64,000 nt of DNA from Roseibium aggregatum. GTDB taxonomy: Bacteria > Pseudomonadota > Alphaproteobacteria > Rhizobiales > Stappiaceae. Below the pieces are notes generated by a model. It searched no databases. It was not told where the DNA came from and worked only from the letters and a program-made list of their open reading frames with translations. The position numbers and the translations under genes are program-made. Below, piece by piece: positions 28,715 to 37,178 of this stretch; positions within the stretch are counted from its first letter, which is position 1; each line of letters opens with the position of its first letter. The stretch is from contig NZ_JABFCZ010000006.1 of the NCBI RefSeq assembly GCF_014692675.1, positions 164,781 to 228,780 on the forward strand, in the 5' to 3' direction.

Positions 28715-30418
28715 ATGCGCGCAGCCCGTGTACCGCAAAACACAGAGTTCGAACTCGACGAACAGGCCTACGGGCAGGATCCCACCGCGGATCGGGAAAC
28801 CGATCTCTACCGGGGCGAATACATCATGACCTTCGTGGAAAAATGGGATGAACTGATCGACTGGGACGCCCGGGCCGACAGCGAGGGGCAGTTCTTCATG
28901 GACGTGTTGCGTGCCCGCGGCAAGGAAACCGTGCTCGACGTGGCGACCGGTACCGGCTTCCATTCCGTGCGCCTGACCCAATCCGGTTTCAACGTCACCT
29001 CGGCGGACGGCTCCGCGGCCATGCTCGCCAAGGCGTTCGAGAACGGCCAGAAGCGGGGTATGATTCTCAAGACCGTCCAGGCTGACTGGCGCTGGCTCAA
29101 CCGGGATATCCAGGGCAAGTACGACGCCATCATCTGCCTCGGAAACTCCTTCACCCACCTGCACGAGGAGAAGGACCGCCGCCGGGCGCTTGCCGAATTC
29201 TATGCCGCACTCAAGCATGACGGCATCCTGATCATCGACCAGCGCAACTACGACGCCATGCTCGATCATGGCTTCTCATCCAAGCACAAGTACTACTATG
29301 CCGGCGACAAGGTGAAGGCGGAGCCGGAACATATCGACGAGGGGCTGGCGCGGTTCAAATACAGCTTTCCGGACGGGGCGGAATACACATTGAACCTGTG
29401 CCCGATCCGCAAGAACTACATGCGCCGGCTCTTGTCCGAAGCCGGGTTCGAACGGGTGCGCACCTACGGCGACTTCCAGGAAACCTACGCCGAGGAGGAC
29501 CCGGACTTCTTCATCCACATTGCCGAGAAATCGAGCCTGCACCTGGTGCGCTGGGGCGGCGCGACCCTGGAAGAAGGCCAGACCGACATCCGCGAAGTTG
29601 CCGAAAGCTACTACGACAGCGACGACGCGGACACGTTCTACAGCACGGTCTGGGGCGGACAGGACCTGCATATCGGGCTCTACGATACGACGAAGGACAT
29701 TCGTGCCGCATCGGACCTCACCATCGAGGAGATGCTGAAAACCCTGCCGAAACTTGAGGACGGCGCAGCCTTCCTGGACATCGGTTCGGGTTATGGCGGC
29801 GCAATGCGCAAGGTCTTGAGCCGGCGGGGCGAAGACAAGGGCGATACCGCGGTCTGCCTGAACATCTCCGAAGTTCAGAACGACACCAACCGGCACCGCA
29901 ACCGCCAGAAGGGCTTCGCCGACCGAATCCGGGTCGTGCACGGGGTGTTCGAGGATATCCCGGAAAAGCCCGCCAGCTTCGACGTGGTCTGGAGCCAGGA
30001 TGCGATTCTTCATTCCGACCAGCGTCAGCAGGTGCTGTCCGAAGTCTATCGTGTGCTGAAGCCCGGGGGCTATTTCATCTTCACCGACCCGATGCAGGCG
30101 GACGACGCCGATCCTGCCGCGCTGCAGCCGGTCTACGACCGTCTTCAGCTCAACAGTCTCGGCTCCATGCGCTTCTATCGGGAAGCGGCGGAAGCGCTCG
30201 GCTTCGAAGTGCTCGAACAGCGGGACATGACCCGGCAATTGCGTACCCATTACTCCCGCGTCCGCGAAGAGCTGCTCGACAACTACAAGCGGCTGCGTGA
30301 AGACGGGGCATCGGCCGAGTATCTCGACAAGATGGCCGAGGGTCTCCAGAACTGGGTGAATGCCGCGGATGCGGGGCAGCTCTCCTGGGGCATCCAGCTG
30401 TTCCGCAAGCCCGTGTAA
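28715..30418 (+). CDS. Fused glycine/sarcosine and dimethylglycine N-methyltransferase (betaine synthesis)
   Basis: A 567-residue protein with two SAM-dependent methyltransferase domains. The N-terminal half (motif I VLDVATGTGFHSV, residues 73-85, with LGNSFTHL and DQRNYDAML) is GSMT-like and methylates glycine to sarcosine and dimethylglycine. The C-terminal half (motif I FLDIGSGYGG at about 353-362, with VVWSQDAILHSD and GGYFIFTDPMQADD) is SDMT-like and takes these on to glycine betaine. In many halophiles these are two proteins, and fused forms are known. metK follows 90 bases later, matching the demand for three SAM per betaine. The product is a compatible solute in the cytoplasm. Confidence 0.93.
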   Translation: MRAARVPQNTEFELDEQAYGQDPTADRETDLYRGEYIMTFVEKWDELIDWDARADSEGQFFMDVLRARGKETVLDVATGTGFHSVRLTQSGFNVTSADGSAAMLAKAFENGQKRGMILKTVQADWRWLNRDIQGKYDAIICLGNSFTHLHEEKDRRRALAEFYAALKHDGILIIDQRNYDAMLDHGFSSKHKYYYAGDKVKAEPEHIDEGLARFKYSFPDGAEYTLNLCPIRKNYMRRLLSEAGFERVRTYGDFQETYAEEDPDFFIHIAEKSSLHLVRWGGATLEEGQTDIREVAESYYDSDDADTFYSTVWGGQDLHIGLYDTTKDIRAASDLTIEEMLKTLPKLEDGAAFLDIGSGYGGAMRKVLSRRGEDKGDTAVCLNISEVQNDTNRHRNRQKGFADRIRVVHGVFEDIPEKPASFDVVWSQDAILHSDQRQQVLSEVYRVLKPGGYFIFTDPMQADDADPAALQPVYDRLQLNSLGSMRFYREAAEALGFEVLEQRDMTRQLRTHYSRVREELLDNYKRLREDGASAEYLDKMAEGLQNWVNAADAGQLSWGIQLFRKPV

Positions 30419-30447
30419 CCGGGTTTCCGATTTTCCGGCCAATCGAA

Positions 30448-30473
30448 AGGACGGCGGCCGGGGCCGCCGTCCT
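30448..30473 (+). terminator. Strong hairpin between betaine methyltransferase and metK
   Basis: AGGACGGCGGCC and GGCCGCCGTCCT form a 12-base perfect inverted repeat with a 2-base centre. There is no T-run after it, so it may only slow transcription or protect the upstream mRNA 3' end rather than stop transcription into metK. Confidence 0.55.
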
Positions 30474-30507
30474 CCAGCCAATCAACAAACGATAGGGAGA
30501 ACGCTTC

Positions 30508-31695
30508 ATGGCGCAGAAGTCCTGGCTTTTTACCAGTGAATCCGTTTCCGAAGGCCACCCCGACAAGGTGTGTGACCGTATATCCGATACCATCCTCGAC
30601 GCCTTTCTGGCGCAGGACCCGGAGGCGCGGGTCGCCTGCGAGACCCTGACCACCACCAACCATGTTTCCATCGCCGGCGAGGTGCGCGGTCCCGACAGTG
30701 TCCTCAAGGACGTGGAGGGGCTGGTGCGCGATGCGGTGCGTGACATCGGCTACGAACAGGACGGGTTTCACTGGAAGACGCTGGAAGTGATCAACCGGCT
30801 CCACAAGCAGTCCTCCGACATCGCCATGGGCGTGGACGAGGGCGAAAAGGGCGAGGAGGGCGCCGGCGACCAGGGCATCATGTTCGGATACGCCTGCGAC
30901 GAAACCGAGGAACTGATGCCGGCGCCGATCCAGATTTCGCACAAGATCCTGCGGCTGATGGCCGAGGCGCGGAAATCCGGCGCGGAACCGCGCCTGGGGC
31001 CGGATTCCAAGAGCCAGGTGACCCTGAAATACGAAAACGGCCGCCCGGTCGGCGTCGATGCGGTGGTGGTCTCCACCCAGCACGGTGAGGACGTGGACCA
31101 GGAGACGGTGCGCGAGATCGTGTTGCCCTATGTCCAGAACGCGTTTCCCGAAGGCTGGCGTGCGGCGGAGGACCGGCTTTACATCAACCCGACCGGCCGG
31201 TTCGTGATCGGCGGCCCGGACGGGGATGCGGGTCTCACCGGCCGCAAGATCATCGTCGACACCTACGGCGGGGCCGCACCGCATGGCGGCGGGGCCTTTT
31301 CGGGCAAGGACCCGACCAAGGTCGACCGCTCCGCTGCCTATGCCGCGCGCTATCTTGCCAAGAACGTGGTGGCTTCGGGACTGGCAAGCCGCTGCCTGAT
31401 CCAGCTTGCCTATGCCATCGGCGTGCCCGACCCGGTCGCCGTCTATGTGGACACGCAAGGGACAGGCAAGGTCGACGAAGCGGAACTCGGCCGGGTGCTG
31501 CGCGAGATGGTGCGCCTGACCCCGCGCGGTATCCGCGAGCAACTCGGCCTGCTGAAGCCGATCTATGCCCGCACCGCGGCTTATGGCCATTTCGGCCGGG
31601 CCCCGGATGCCGACGGCGGTTTCGGCTGGGAACGGACCGACCTGGCTGACGATCTCGCCCGCCACTTCGGCGCTTCGCGGGACGCGGCCGAATAG
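30508..31695 (+). CDS. metK: S-adenosylmethionine synthetase
   Basis: 395 residues with all main motifs: [16 protein letters not shown], the nucleotide loop [36 protein letters not shown] and [19 protein letters not shown]. It makes SAM from methionine and ATP. Placement behind the betaine methyltransferase suggests a dedicated SAM supply under salt stress, or a shared operon; whether another metK exists elsewhere is not visible here. Confidence 0.97.
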   Translation: MAQKSWLFTSESVSEGHPDKVCDRISDTILDAFLAQDPEARVACETLTTTNHVSIAGEVRGPDSVLKDVEGLVRDAVRDIGYEQDGFHWKTLEVINRLHKQSSDIAMGVDEGEKGEEGAGDQGIMFGYACDETEELMPAPIQISHKILRLMAEARKSGAEPRLGPDSKSQVTLKYENGRPVGVDAVVVSTQHGEDVDQETVREIVLPYVQNAFPEGWRAAEDRLYINPTGRFVIGGPDGDAGLTGRKIIVDTYGGAAPHGGGAFSGKDPTKVDRSAAYAARYLAKNVVASGLASRCLIQLAYAIGVPDPVAVYVDTQGTGKVDEAELGRVLREMVRLTPRGIREQLGLLKPIYARTAAYGHFGRAPDADGGFGWERTDLADDLARHFGASRDAAE

Positions 31696-31887
31696 GGACA
31701 GGCGTCCGCGCCGTGCGTGCCCCTTGGGGAAGGAAACGGCGCGCACGGTCCTGCCTCCGGCTTCCGTTTCCGAAGGGAAACCTGAAGCTGGAGGCGCGGG
31801 CGTCTCCCACGAAGCAATCCATCTTGTCTTCCCATTCGCGCCTGTGCTCTATGGGGCTCCCGCCTTCATGAGTATTCAGGACCTTCC

Positions 31888-32346
31888 ATGACCGCCGACA
31901 TCCGCATCGAAAAGGCCCGGCCCGAGCATTTGGCCGATATCCTGGCGCTTCTGATCGCCGGTGCCGCCGGCGCCCGTGTGGGGCAGGAGACGGGCAAGGT
32001 GGAAGATTACCGGGAGGCCTTCGACGCCATGCTGGCCGCGCCTGAGATGGACATCTATGTGGCGCTCGACGGGGACGAGGTGGTCGGCACCTACCAGATC
32101 CATTTCATGAAGGGGCTGGCCTTCCGGGGCCGTTCGCGGGTGGAGCTTGAAAGCGTCCATACCCGCGAGGACCGGCGCGGGCAGGGGATCGGGGCCCGGA
32201 TGATGGCCCATGCGGAAGAGCTTGCCCGGGCGGCGAATGCGGGGCTGATGCAGCTGACATCCAACCGGGTGCGTACCGATGCGCACCGGTTCTATGTGCG
32301 GCTTGGCTTCGACCAGAGCCATCTCGGTTTCAAGAAGATGTTATGA
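31888..32346 (+). CDS. GNAT-family N-acetyltransferase
   Basis: 152 residues. Acetyl-CoA-binding motif A is present (VELESVHTREDRRGQGIGARMMAHAEELA), as is a typical C-terminal strand (DAHRFYVRLGFDQSHLGFKKML). The substrate is not identifiable. It starts at ATG 31888, 190 bases after metK, in a stretch without other genes. Confidence 0.88.
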   Translation: MTADIRIEKARPEHLADILALLIAGAAGARVGQETGKVEDYREAFDAMLAAPEMDIYVALDGDEVVGTYQIHFMKGLAFRGRSRVELESVHTREDRRGQGIGARMMAHAEELARAANAGLMQLTSNRVRTDAHRFYVRLGFDQSHLGFKKML

Positions 32347-32472
32347 GCGATCCGGAATTTTACGGAAGTTTTTTCGCTTCACCGCTTGTGCTGTCCGCCG
32401 CAGCGTCCTAAATCCATCGGTATTCTACGATCAATCGCGGCCCGACGGGCCGGCGAAGACAAGGGGACGACC

Positions 32473-33180
32473 ATGGCAACGACGCAGACGAAGCCGATTG
32501 AACTCTACTACTGGCCGACGCCGAACGGCTGGAAGATCTCCATCATGCTGGAGGAACTGGGTGTCCCTTATGATCTGAAGCTGATCAACATCGGCAAGGG
32601 CGACCAGTTCGAACCCGATTTCCTGAAGATTGCCCCGAACAACCGCATGCCGGCGATCATCGATCCGGAAGGTCCGGGCGGCGAGCCGATCTCGGTGTTC
32701 GAATCCGGCGCGATCCTGCAGTACCTCGGCCGCAAGTTCGGCAAGTTCTATCCGGCCGACGAGCGCAAGCGGGTGGAAACGGAAGAATGGCTGATGTGGC
32801 AGATGGGCGGCTTCGGTCCGATGCTCGGCCAGAACCACCATTTCCGCGTCTATGCGCCGGAAAAGCTGCCCTATGCCATGGACCGGTACCTGAACGAAAC
32901 TCACCGGCTCTACCGGGTGTTGAACACGCGCCTGGAAGGCCGGGACTATGTGGCGGCGGGCGAATACACCATCGCCGACATGGCCATCATCGGCTGGGCG
33001 CAGGGCTGGGAACGGCAGGGGATGGACCTTGAGGAATTCCCCAACGTGAAGGCCTGGAAGGCGCTTCTGGAAGCCCGCCCGGCGGTGCAGACCGGTCTCG
33101 CCGTCGGCAAGGAGGAACGCGAAAAGCTGCAGCTTGCCGACGACAAGCAGGCGCAAAGCGTTCTGTTCGGGCAGCGGTAA
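32473..33180 (+). CDS. Glutathione S-transferase family protein (YghU/YfcG-like)
   Basis: 235 residues from ATG 32473, chosen over an upstream start because MATTQTKPIELYYWPTPNGW is a standard N-terminus. The thioredoxin-like domain has TPNGWKISIMLEELG, NNRMPAIIDPEG and the SVFESGAILQYLG glutathione-binding segment. The helical domain contains AAGEYTIADMAIIGW. Nu-class GSTs of this type act as disulfide reductases or peroxidases using glutathione. Confidence 0.9.
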   Translation: MATTQTKPIELYYWPTPNGWKISIMLEELGVPYDLKLINIGKGDQFEPDFLKIAPNNRMPAIIDPEGPGGEPISVFESGAILQYLGRKFGKFYPADERKRVETEEWLMWQMGGFGPMLGQNHHFRVYAPEKLPYAMDRYLNETHRLYRVLNTRLEGRDYVAAGEYTIADMAIIGWAQGWERQGMDLEEFPNVKAWKALLEARPAVQTGLAVGKEEREKLQLADDKQAQSVLFGQR

Positions 33181-33198
33181 GCGCTCGCCTAACATAGT

Positions 33199-33310
33199 TG
33201 TTATCCCGGACGACGCATTCGCGAAGATCCGGGACCCGGTTCTCCGTGGAGCTTGTGCACAGGCACCTGGCCTCACGGATTACCGGGTCCTCGCTTTCGC
33301 GGGGATGACA
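33199..33310. repeat. Dispersed repeat TTATCCCGGAC...GGGGATGACA
   Basis: Long imperfect inverted repeat: GATCCGGGACCCGGTT opposed to ATTACCGGGTCCTCGC, with ends TTATCCC and GGGATGACA. It lies between two convergent genes. Confidence 0.55.
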
Positions 33311-33359
33311 TGGGAGCTGCCGGCTCAGCTGTTCGATCGAGTATGAACGGCCTTGCGCC

Positions 33360-33821
33360 TTACCGTGCCCGGCGCCAGGTTTCCTTTTCGCACATCTGGA
33401 AGATGACCCGGACGCAGCCCTTGATGGTCAGGCGGTCGCCGCCGGCCGGTGTCACCGTGGCATCGGCGCTGAAGCCACGGCGGGGGTCGTAGACGCGGCC
33501 CTTGAGGTCTCGCCCGGATTCGCGCAGCTCGTAGAGAACGGCAAGCCCAAGGATCTTTCGATTGCGTTTGGAACTGTCCTGGTTGTTGAGATCGCGGGTG
33601 GATTCCACCGAGTGGCCGGGCGGGGGGACGAAATCGACGATCCGGCCGCAGGCTGTTTCGCCACAAGGGCCGATACGCACGGTCGCGCCTGCCGGCGTGA
33701 CCCAGTCGCCGGCGATGCCGCCGGTCTCCGCGCGGGCCGGGGCGGACATCGCGAGCATTGATATAAAAACTGCCGCGCACACCGGATAAACCGCCCTTGC
33801 GGGCTTCCAACAGGTCTTCAT
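33360..33821 (-). CDS. Secreted DUF2147 protein, copy A
   Basis: 153 residues with a Sec signal peptide (residues ~10-31, ending APARAE). The DUF2147 lipocalin-like core follows: GDWVTPAGATVRIGPCGETACGRIV, GLAVLYELRESGRDLKGRVYDPRRG and CVRVIFQMCEKETWRRAR. It sits in tandem with a divergent paralog about 95 bases upstream (33917). Function unknown; the domain is common in Proteobacteria periplasm. Confidence 0.85.
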   Translation of the reverse strand: MKTCWKPARAVYPVCAAVFISMLAMSAPARAETGGIAGDWVTPAGATVRIGPCGETACGRIVDFVPPPGHSVESTRDLNNQDSSKRNRKILGLAVLYELRESGRDLKGRVYDPRRGFSADATVTPAGGDRLTIKGCVRVIFQMCEKETWRRAR

Positions 33822-33916
33822 GCCGCATCTCCCGTCAGACCCTATCGCGGATCTACTATAGCGGATGACGCACTGGCCATGAAACGCAATCCCGTTACGG
33901 AACCGCGAGGTCGGCG

Positions 33917-34351
33917 CTATTTCGCCCGGTGCCAGGTCTCGCCCTTGCAGATCAGTCCGCCGAGCACGCAGCCCTGGAGTTTCAGACTGTCCGGAGCGGT
34001 GAGCTTGAGGTAGCCGGTGTAGGTCTTGCCGTCCTCCGCATTATAGACCTCGCCCTTCCACTGGCCCGCCGTGCCGGTGGGCTTCATGGCATTGACGATC
34101 TGCACCCCGAGGAGGGGCCGGCTGCGTCTGGCCGGGTCCGGGTTCTGCGTGTCGTTGCGGGGCTCACGCAGCCAGATGAGCTTGCCGCACAGCGCATCGC
34201 CGCAGGGACTGATGCGGATTTTCGACGAGCCGCTGGGGCGGATCCATTCTCCTGTCGCATCTGCGGCATGGGATGCGGCAACCGTGGCTGTCAGCAGGGC
34301 GCCGCCAAGCAGCAGCCGGATCAGGTGCGATCTTGCGGTTCTTGTTGTCAT
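33917..34351 (-). CDS. Secreted DUF2147 protein, copy B
   Basis: 144 residues from ATG 34351, with GGGGAGG upstream. The signal peptide is LIRLLLGGALLTATVAASHAADA. The same domain layout as copy A is present (GEWIRPSGSSKIRISPCGDALCGKLIW, GEVYNAEDGKTYTGYLKL, GCVLGGLICKGETWHRAK). The paired Cys residues of both copies line up, suggesting disulfides. Tandem duplication followed by divergence is likely. Confidence 0.85.
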   Translation of the reverse strand: MTTRTARSHLIRLLLGGALLTATVAASHAADATGEWIRPSGSSKIRISPCGDALCGKLIWLREPRNDTQNPDPARRSRPLLGVQIVNAMKPTGTAGQWKGEVYNAEDGKTYTGYLKLTAPDSLKLQGCVLGGLICKGETWHRAK

Positions 34352-34639
34352 GCATTCCTCCCCAAGGTTTCCGTTTACGGAAAGGGAATGTATCGGGGCG
34401 GTTCCGCGCTGCCTAGCCGTACCGTAGCGGCAGGGTGTCTGTTTTCTTTTGGCAGGAAGAAAGGTGCGTGCCAATTCCGCCCTTGTCCGCGCGAGCGGGG
34501 CGATGACCGGCTGCCCGATCTTACTCCTGTATCCCCGGGATGACGCCCGGAGAATTGAGGTTCGGGCCTGCCTTGTCTGCAGGTCCTTTGCGGCAAGGCC
34601 GGATGCCATGGAAACCTGCAAACGTGATCTATGGTAATC

Positions 34640-34890
34640 AGAGTCTTTCCAGCGACTTACGGCTTTTAGATAAAGGCGATTGAAAAGACGGTGGTTTTTG
34701 CGCAGACAACCTTAGCGCAAAGTAAACTTCAGCTTCTTTTAAGCCTTTGTTCGCATTGCGTTAATTTAGAAATTTAACGGCCCCTTCAGCGACTTTTCCC
34801 AAGATAAGCCCATGAAACGCGGGAGATTTTTGCGCCCGCAGTTTCGGGGAAGCCTTCGGGGGAAGGCGGTCTTTAACAAGGGGAGAGCGT
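34640..34890 (+). other. AT-rich gene-free region before the Sel1-type gene
   Basis: Mostly AT-rich, with the inverted repeat TTTGCGC-N11-GCGCAAA at 34697-34721 and a second dyad GTTAA-N9-TTAAC near 34760. It probably contains the promoter of the gene at 34892. The region 34352-34640 holds no convincing gene. Confidence 0.4.
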
Positions 34891-34891
34891 A

Positions 34892-35164
34892 ATGGCTCGA
34901 TTTGAAGTGTACTCCGCCGATATGGCGGTGATGGGCGAACAGCCCGCCAGTGCCGACATCCTGTTCCAGATGGGTCTGGACAGCGCCTGCGGCCGTCATC
35001 ACGGCGTGGCCGATCTGGTCAGCGCCCACAAGTGGTTCAACATTGCGGCCCTGAAGGGCAGCACGGAAGCAGCCCGCTACCGCAAGGAAATTTCCTTTGA
35101 AATGACCCGCGAGGAAATCGCGGAAGCCCAGCGCTCGGCGCGCGAATGGCTGGCGATGCATTGA
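34892..35164 (+). CDS. Short Sel1-repeat-type protein
   Basis: 90 residues, ATG 34892 after GGGGAGAGCGTA. The sequence ILFQMGLDSACGRHHGVADLVSAHKWFNIAALKG is a single Sel1-like helical hairpin, followed by a charged helix (EMTREEIAEAQRSAREWLAM). Very similar short proteins are conserved in Alphaproteobacteria without known function. It has a clear terminator, so it is a separate transcription unit that may be highly expressed. Confidence 0.8.
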   Translation: MARFEVYSADMAVMGEQPASADILFQMGLDSACGRHHGVADLVSAHKWFNIAALKGSTEAARYRKEISFEMTREEIAEAQRSAREWLAMH

Positions 35165-35197
35165 GCGAGGCTAGCCGGACACCCGGCTCCTCCGGAT

Positions 35198-35240
35198 AAG
35201 GCGATGGCGCTCCTCCTCCCGCGCCGTCGCCTTTTTTTGT
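35198..35240 (+). terminator. Intrinsic terminator after the Sel1-type gene
   Basis: AAGGCGATGGCGC and GCGCCGTCGCCTT pair over 13 positions (one U-G) around a TCCTCCTCCC loop and are followed by a long T-run. Confidence 0.9.
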
Positions 35241-35400
35241 TTTTGATGTTTGTTTTTTGAATTTTGCCGCGCTTTCTGCATGACAACTGTGGGGAGGTGT
35301 TGGCGCGAAAGAAACCTCGCTCTTCTTCATGGCGCGTAAAAAATATGGCCGCCCAATTCCTTGAGCGGCCTTTATCCGTTTTCGTGTACCGGAAAGCCTC

Positions 35401-35814
35401 TTACCGGTAGGGGCTGCGGCAATAGTGGTAGTAGCCGTCGTAGCCCAGATACTGGTCGGTCCTGGGATTGTAGGACCGGTACCGGTTCAAACACCAGCGC
35501 ACGTGCGAATTGGACCGCCTGTAGCGGGGCGGCGGGACGTAACGCGGATCGTGATAGCGCCGGTCGTAATATCGCCGGTCGTAATAGCGGCGGTCATAGT
35601 AGCGCGGCGGGTATTGCCATCCGGGAGGCGGCGGACCCCACTGGGCGAGCTGGATATTGGTTCCGGTTGCTGCCTGCGGTGCGGGAGCTGCAACAGAAGG
35701 CCCGGTCGCAGAAGACGCTTCCGCATTGGTCTGAGGTGCCAGGACAAGCACTGATATTCCCAAAATCGCGGAACCTGCAAACTTGAGAAACTTGGATTTC
35801 CAGGTCGTATTCAT
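35401..35814 (-). CDS. BA14K-family protein
   Basis: 138 residues from ATG 35814, with GGAGG upstream. The signal peptide is AILGISVLVLAPQTNAEA. A low-complexity Tyr/Arg/Pro region follows with repeated YYDRR units, encoded by near-identical 15-base repeats, then the BA14K C-terminal motif HVRWCLNRYRSYNPRTDQYL and YHYC. Originally a Brucella immunoreactive 14-kDa protein, family members are exported and may bind glycans. Confidence 0.85.
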   Translation of the reverse strand: MNTTWKSKFLKFAGSAILGISVLVLAPQTNAEASSATGPSVAAPAPQAATGTNIQLAQWGPPPPGWQYPPRYYDRRYYDRRYYDRRYHDPRYVPPPRYRRSNSHVRWCLNRYRSYNPRTDQYLGYDGYYHYCRSPYR

Positions 35815-36082
35815 TATCGGGACCTCCAAACTCCGCCCGGCATGTTTCCATCCGGGGATGATTGAACCCATTCTGAAAAGAAACGAGGTGCCTGATCTTG
35901 ATACGGATCAAATATGTCAAAAAATATAGATGACGTTAGGGAAGTGAATGACGTACGTCCGCATAATTCGCGACCGCATTGCGTCGGGCGAAGCAACGGC
36001 ATGGATCTTCGGGTCAAGCCCGAGAAGGATGGCAGAAGGGGTAGAACGGGTGGCGCGGTAGGTCGCGCCACCGGTCTTGTCG

Positions 36083-37132
36083 TTATTCCGTGATCTTAAA
36101 CACCCGCCGGGCATTGTCCTCGTAGAACTGCTTTTTGCCCGCATCGTCCAGGGGAAGGTCGTCCATCCAGGCGACTTCTTCCGGAACGAACTGCCAGGGG
36201 TAGTCCATGGCGTACATCTTTCGATCCGGGCCGATAACGTCGCGGACGAACATCACCGGCGGGGCCCAGCCGACGCCGCTGTTGGTGTAGATGAAATTCT
36301 CGCGCAGATACTCTTCGGCCTTCCGTTTCAGCGGACCGACATTGGGATAGCGGCCGGTGACGGAGATGTGGCTGTGCATGTAGTTGATGCGGTAGAGCCA
36401 GAAGGGCAGGGCCTCGCCACAGTGGCCGAGGATGATCTGCAGCTTCGGGAAACGGTCGAACAGGCCGGCGACCATCAGGCGCAAGGCGTGCAGGCCGGTC
36501 TCGCAGGCAAAGCCGTAGACGGCGGCATCCAGTCCGCGCTTCAGGAACGGCTCGATCATTTGCGCCGGTGGCGTGTTCGGGTGCAGGTAGATCGGCACGT
36601 CCAGGGCCTCGGCCGCCTCGAAGACCTCCCAGTATTTCTCGTCGTCCATATAGGTGCCGAGCGTGTGGGAATTGAGGATCCCGCCGCGCATGTCGAGCTT
36701 CTTCACGCCGCGCTCAAGCTCCTTGGCCGCATTGGCCGGATCGAGCGGGCTGAAGGCGGCCAGGCCGACGAAACGGTCCGGATGGCGGGCGATGCCTTCA
36801 GCGAGTTCGTCGTTGAACCGGGTGGCAAGCGACGAGGCGGTCGCCGGATCGAAGATCTGCACGCCCGGCGAGGTGAGTGAGAGCACCTGAATGTCGATGC
36901 CGCTGTCGTCCATGTCCTTCAGGCGGAGATCGCCGAGATCCTGGATGCGCGCGTGATGGGCCTTGGCCTTGGGGCTGTCGCCGGAAAAGAAGCCCCAGAG
37001 CGACTGGAATCCGGGATCGTTGATCGCCTTTTCCTCAATCTCCTTGCGGTAGAGCTTGATCATCTCGGCGGGTGCCCAGGCCTCTTCGGTGGCGATGCGC
37101 TTGTAGGGCGGGTTGGGATTCCTCTCGGTCAT
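36083..37132 (-). CDS. Amidohydrolase-type aromatic decarboxylase (LigW/gamma-resorcylate-like)
   Basis: 349 residues of the ACMSD-type TIM barrel. Putative metal ligands are Glu in ATEEAW (residues 14-19), His in IYLHPNTPP and Asp in AMDYPWQF, with the conserved LGHCGEALPFWL. Lacking a HxH motif, it is closer to 5-carboxyvanillate or gamma-resorcylate decarboxylases than to hydrolases. It lies 46 bases from a TRAP permease gene on the same strand, which suggests uptake and non-oxidative decarboxylation of an aromatic carboxylate. The exact substrate is unknown. Confidence 0.8.
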   Translation of the reverse strand: MTERNPNPPYKRIATEEAWAPAEMIKLYRKEIEEKAINDPGFQSLWGFFSGDSPKAKAHHARIQDLGDLRLKDMDDSGIDIQVLSLTSPGVQIFDPATASSLATRFNDELAEGIARHPDRFVGLAAFSPLDPANAAKELERGVKKLDMRGGILNSHTLGTYMDDEKYWEVFEAAEALDVPIYLHPNTPPAQMIEPFLKRGLDAAVYGFACETGLHALRLMVAGLFDRFPKLQIILGHCGEALPFWLYRINYMHSHISVTGRYPNVGPLKRKAEEYLRENFIYTNSGVGWAPPVMFVRDVIGPDRKMYAMDYPWQFVPEEVAWMDDLPLDDAGKKQFYEDNARRVFKITE

Positions 37133-37178
37133 GGTCGCTCCGTTTGATGAGTCCGGTCAGGTGGTTCGGCCGGTTTGG

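Noticed and set aside
28477..28851. Plus-strand open frame upstream of the betaine methyltransferase
   Set aside because: It overlaps the methyltransferase in another frame and is Arg/Ser-rich without domain features.
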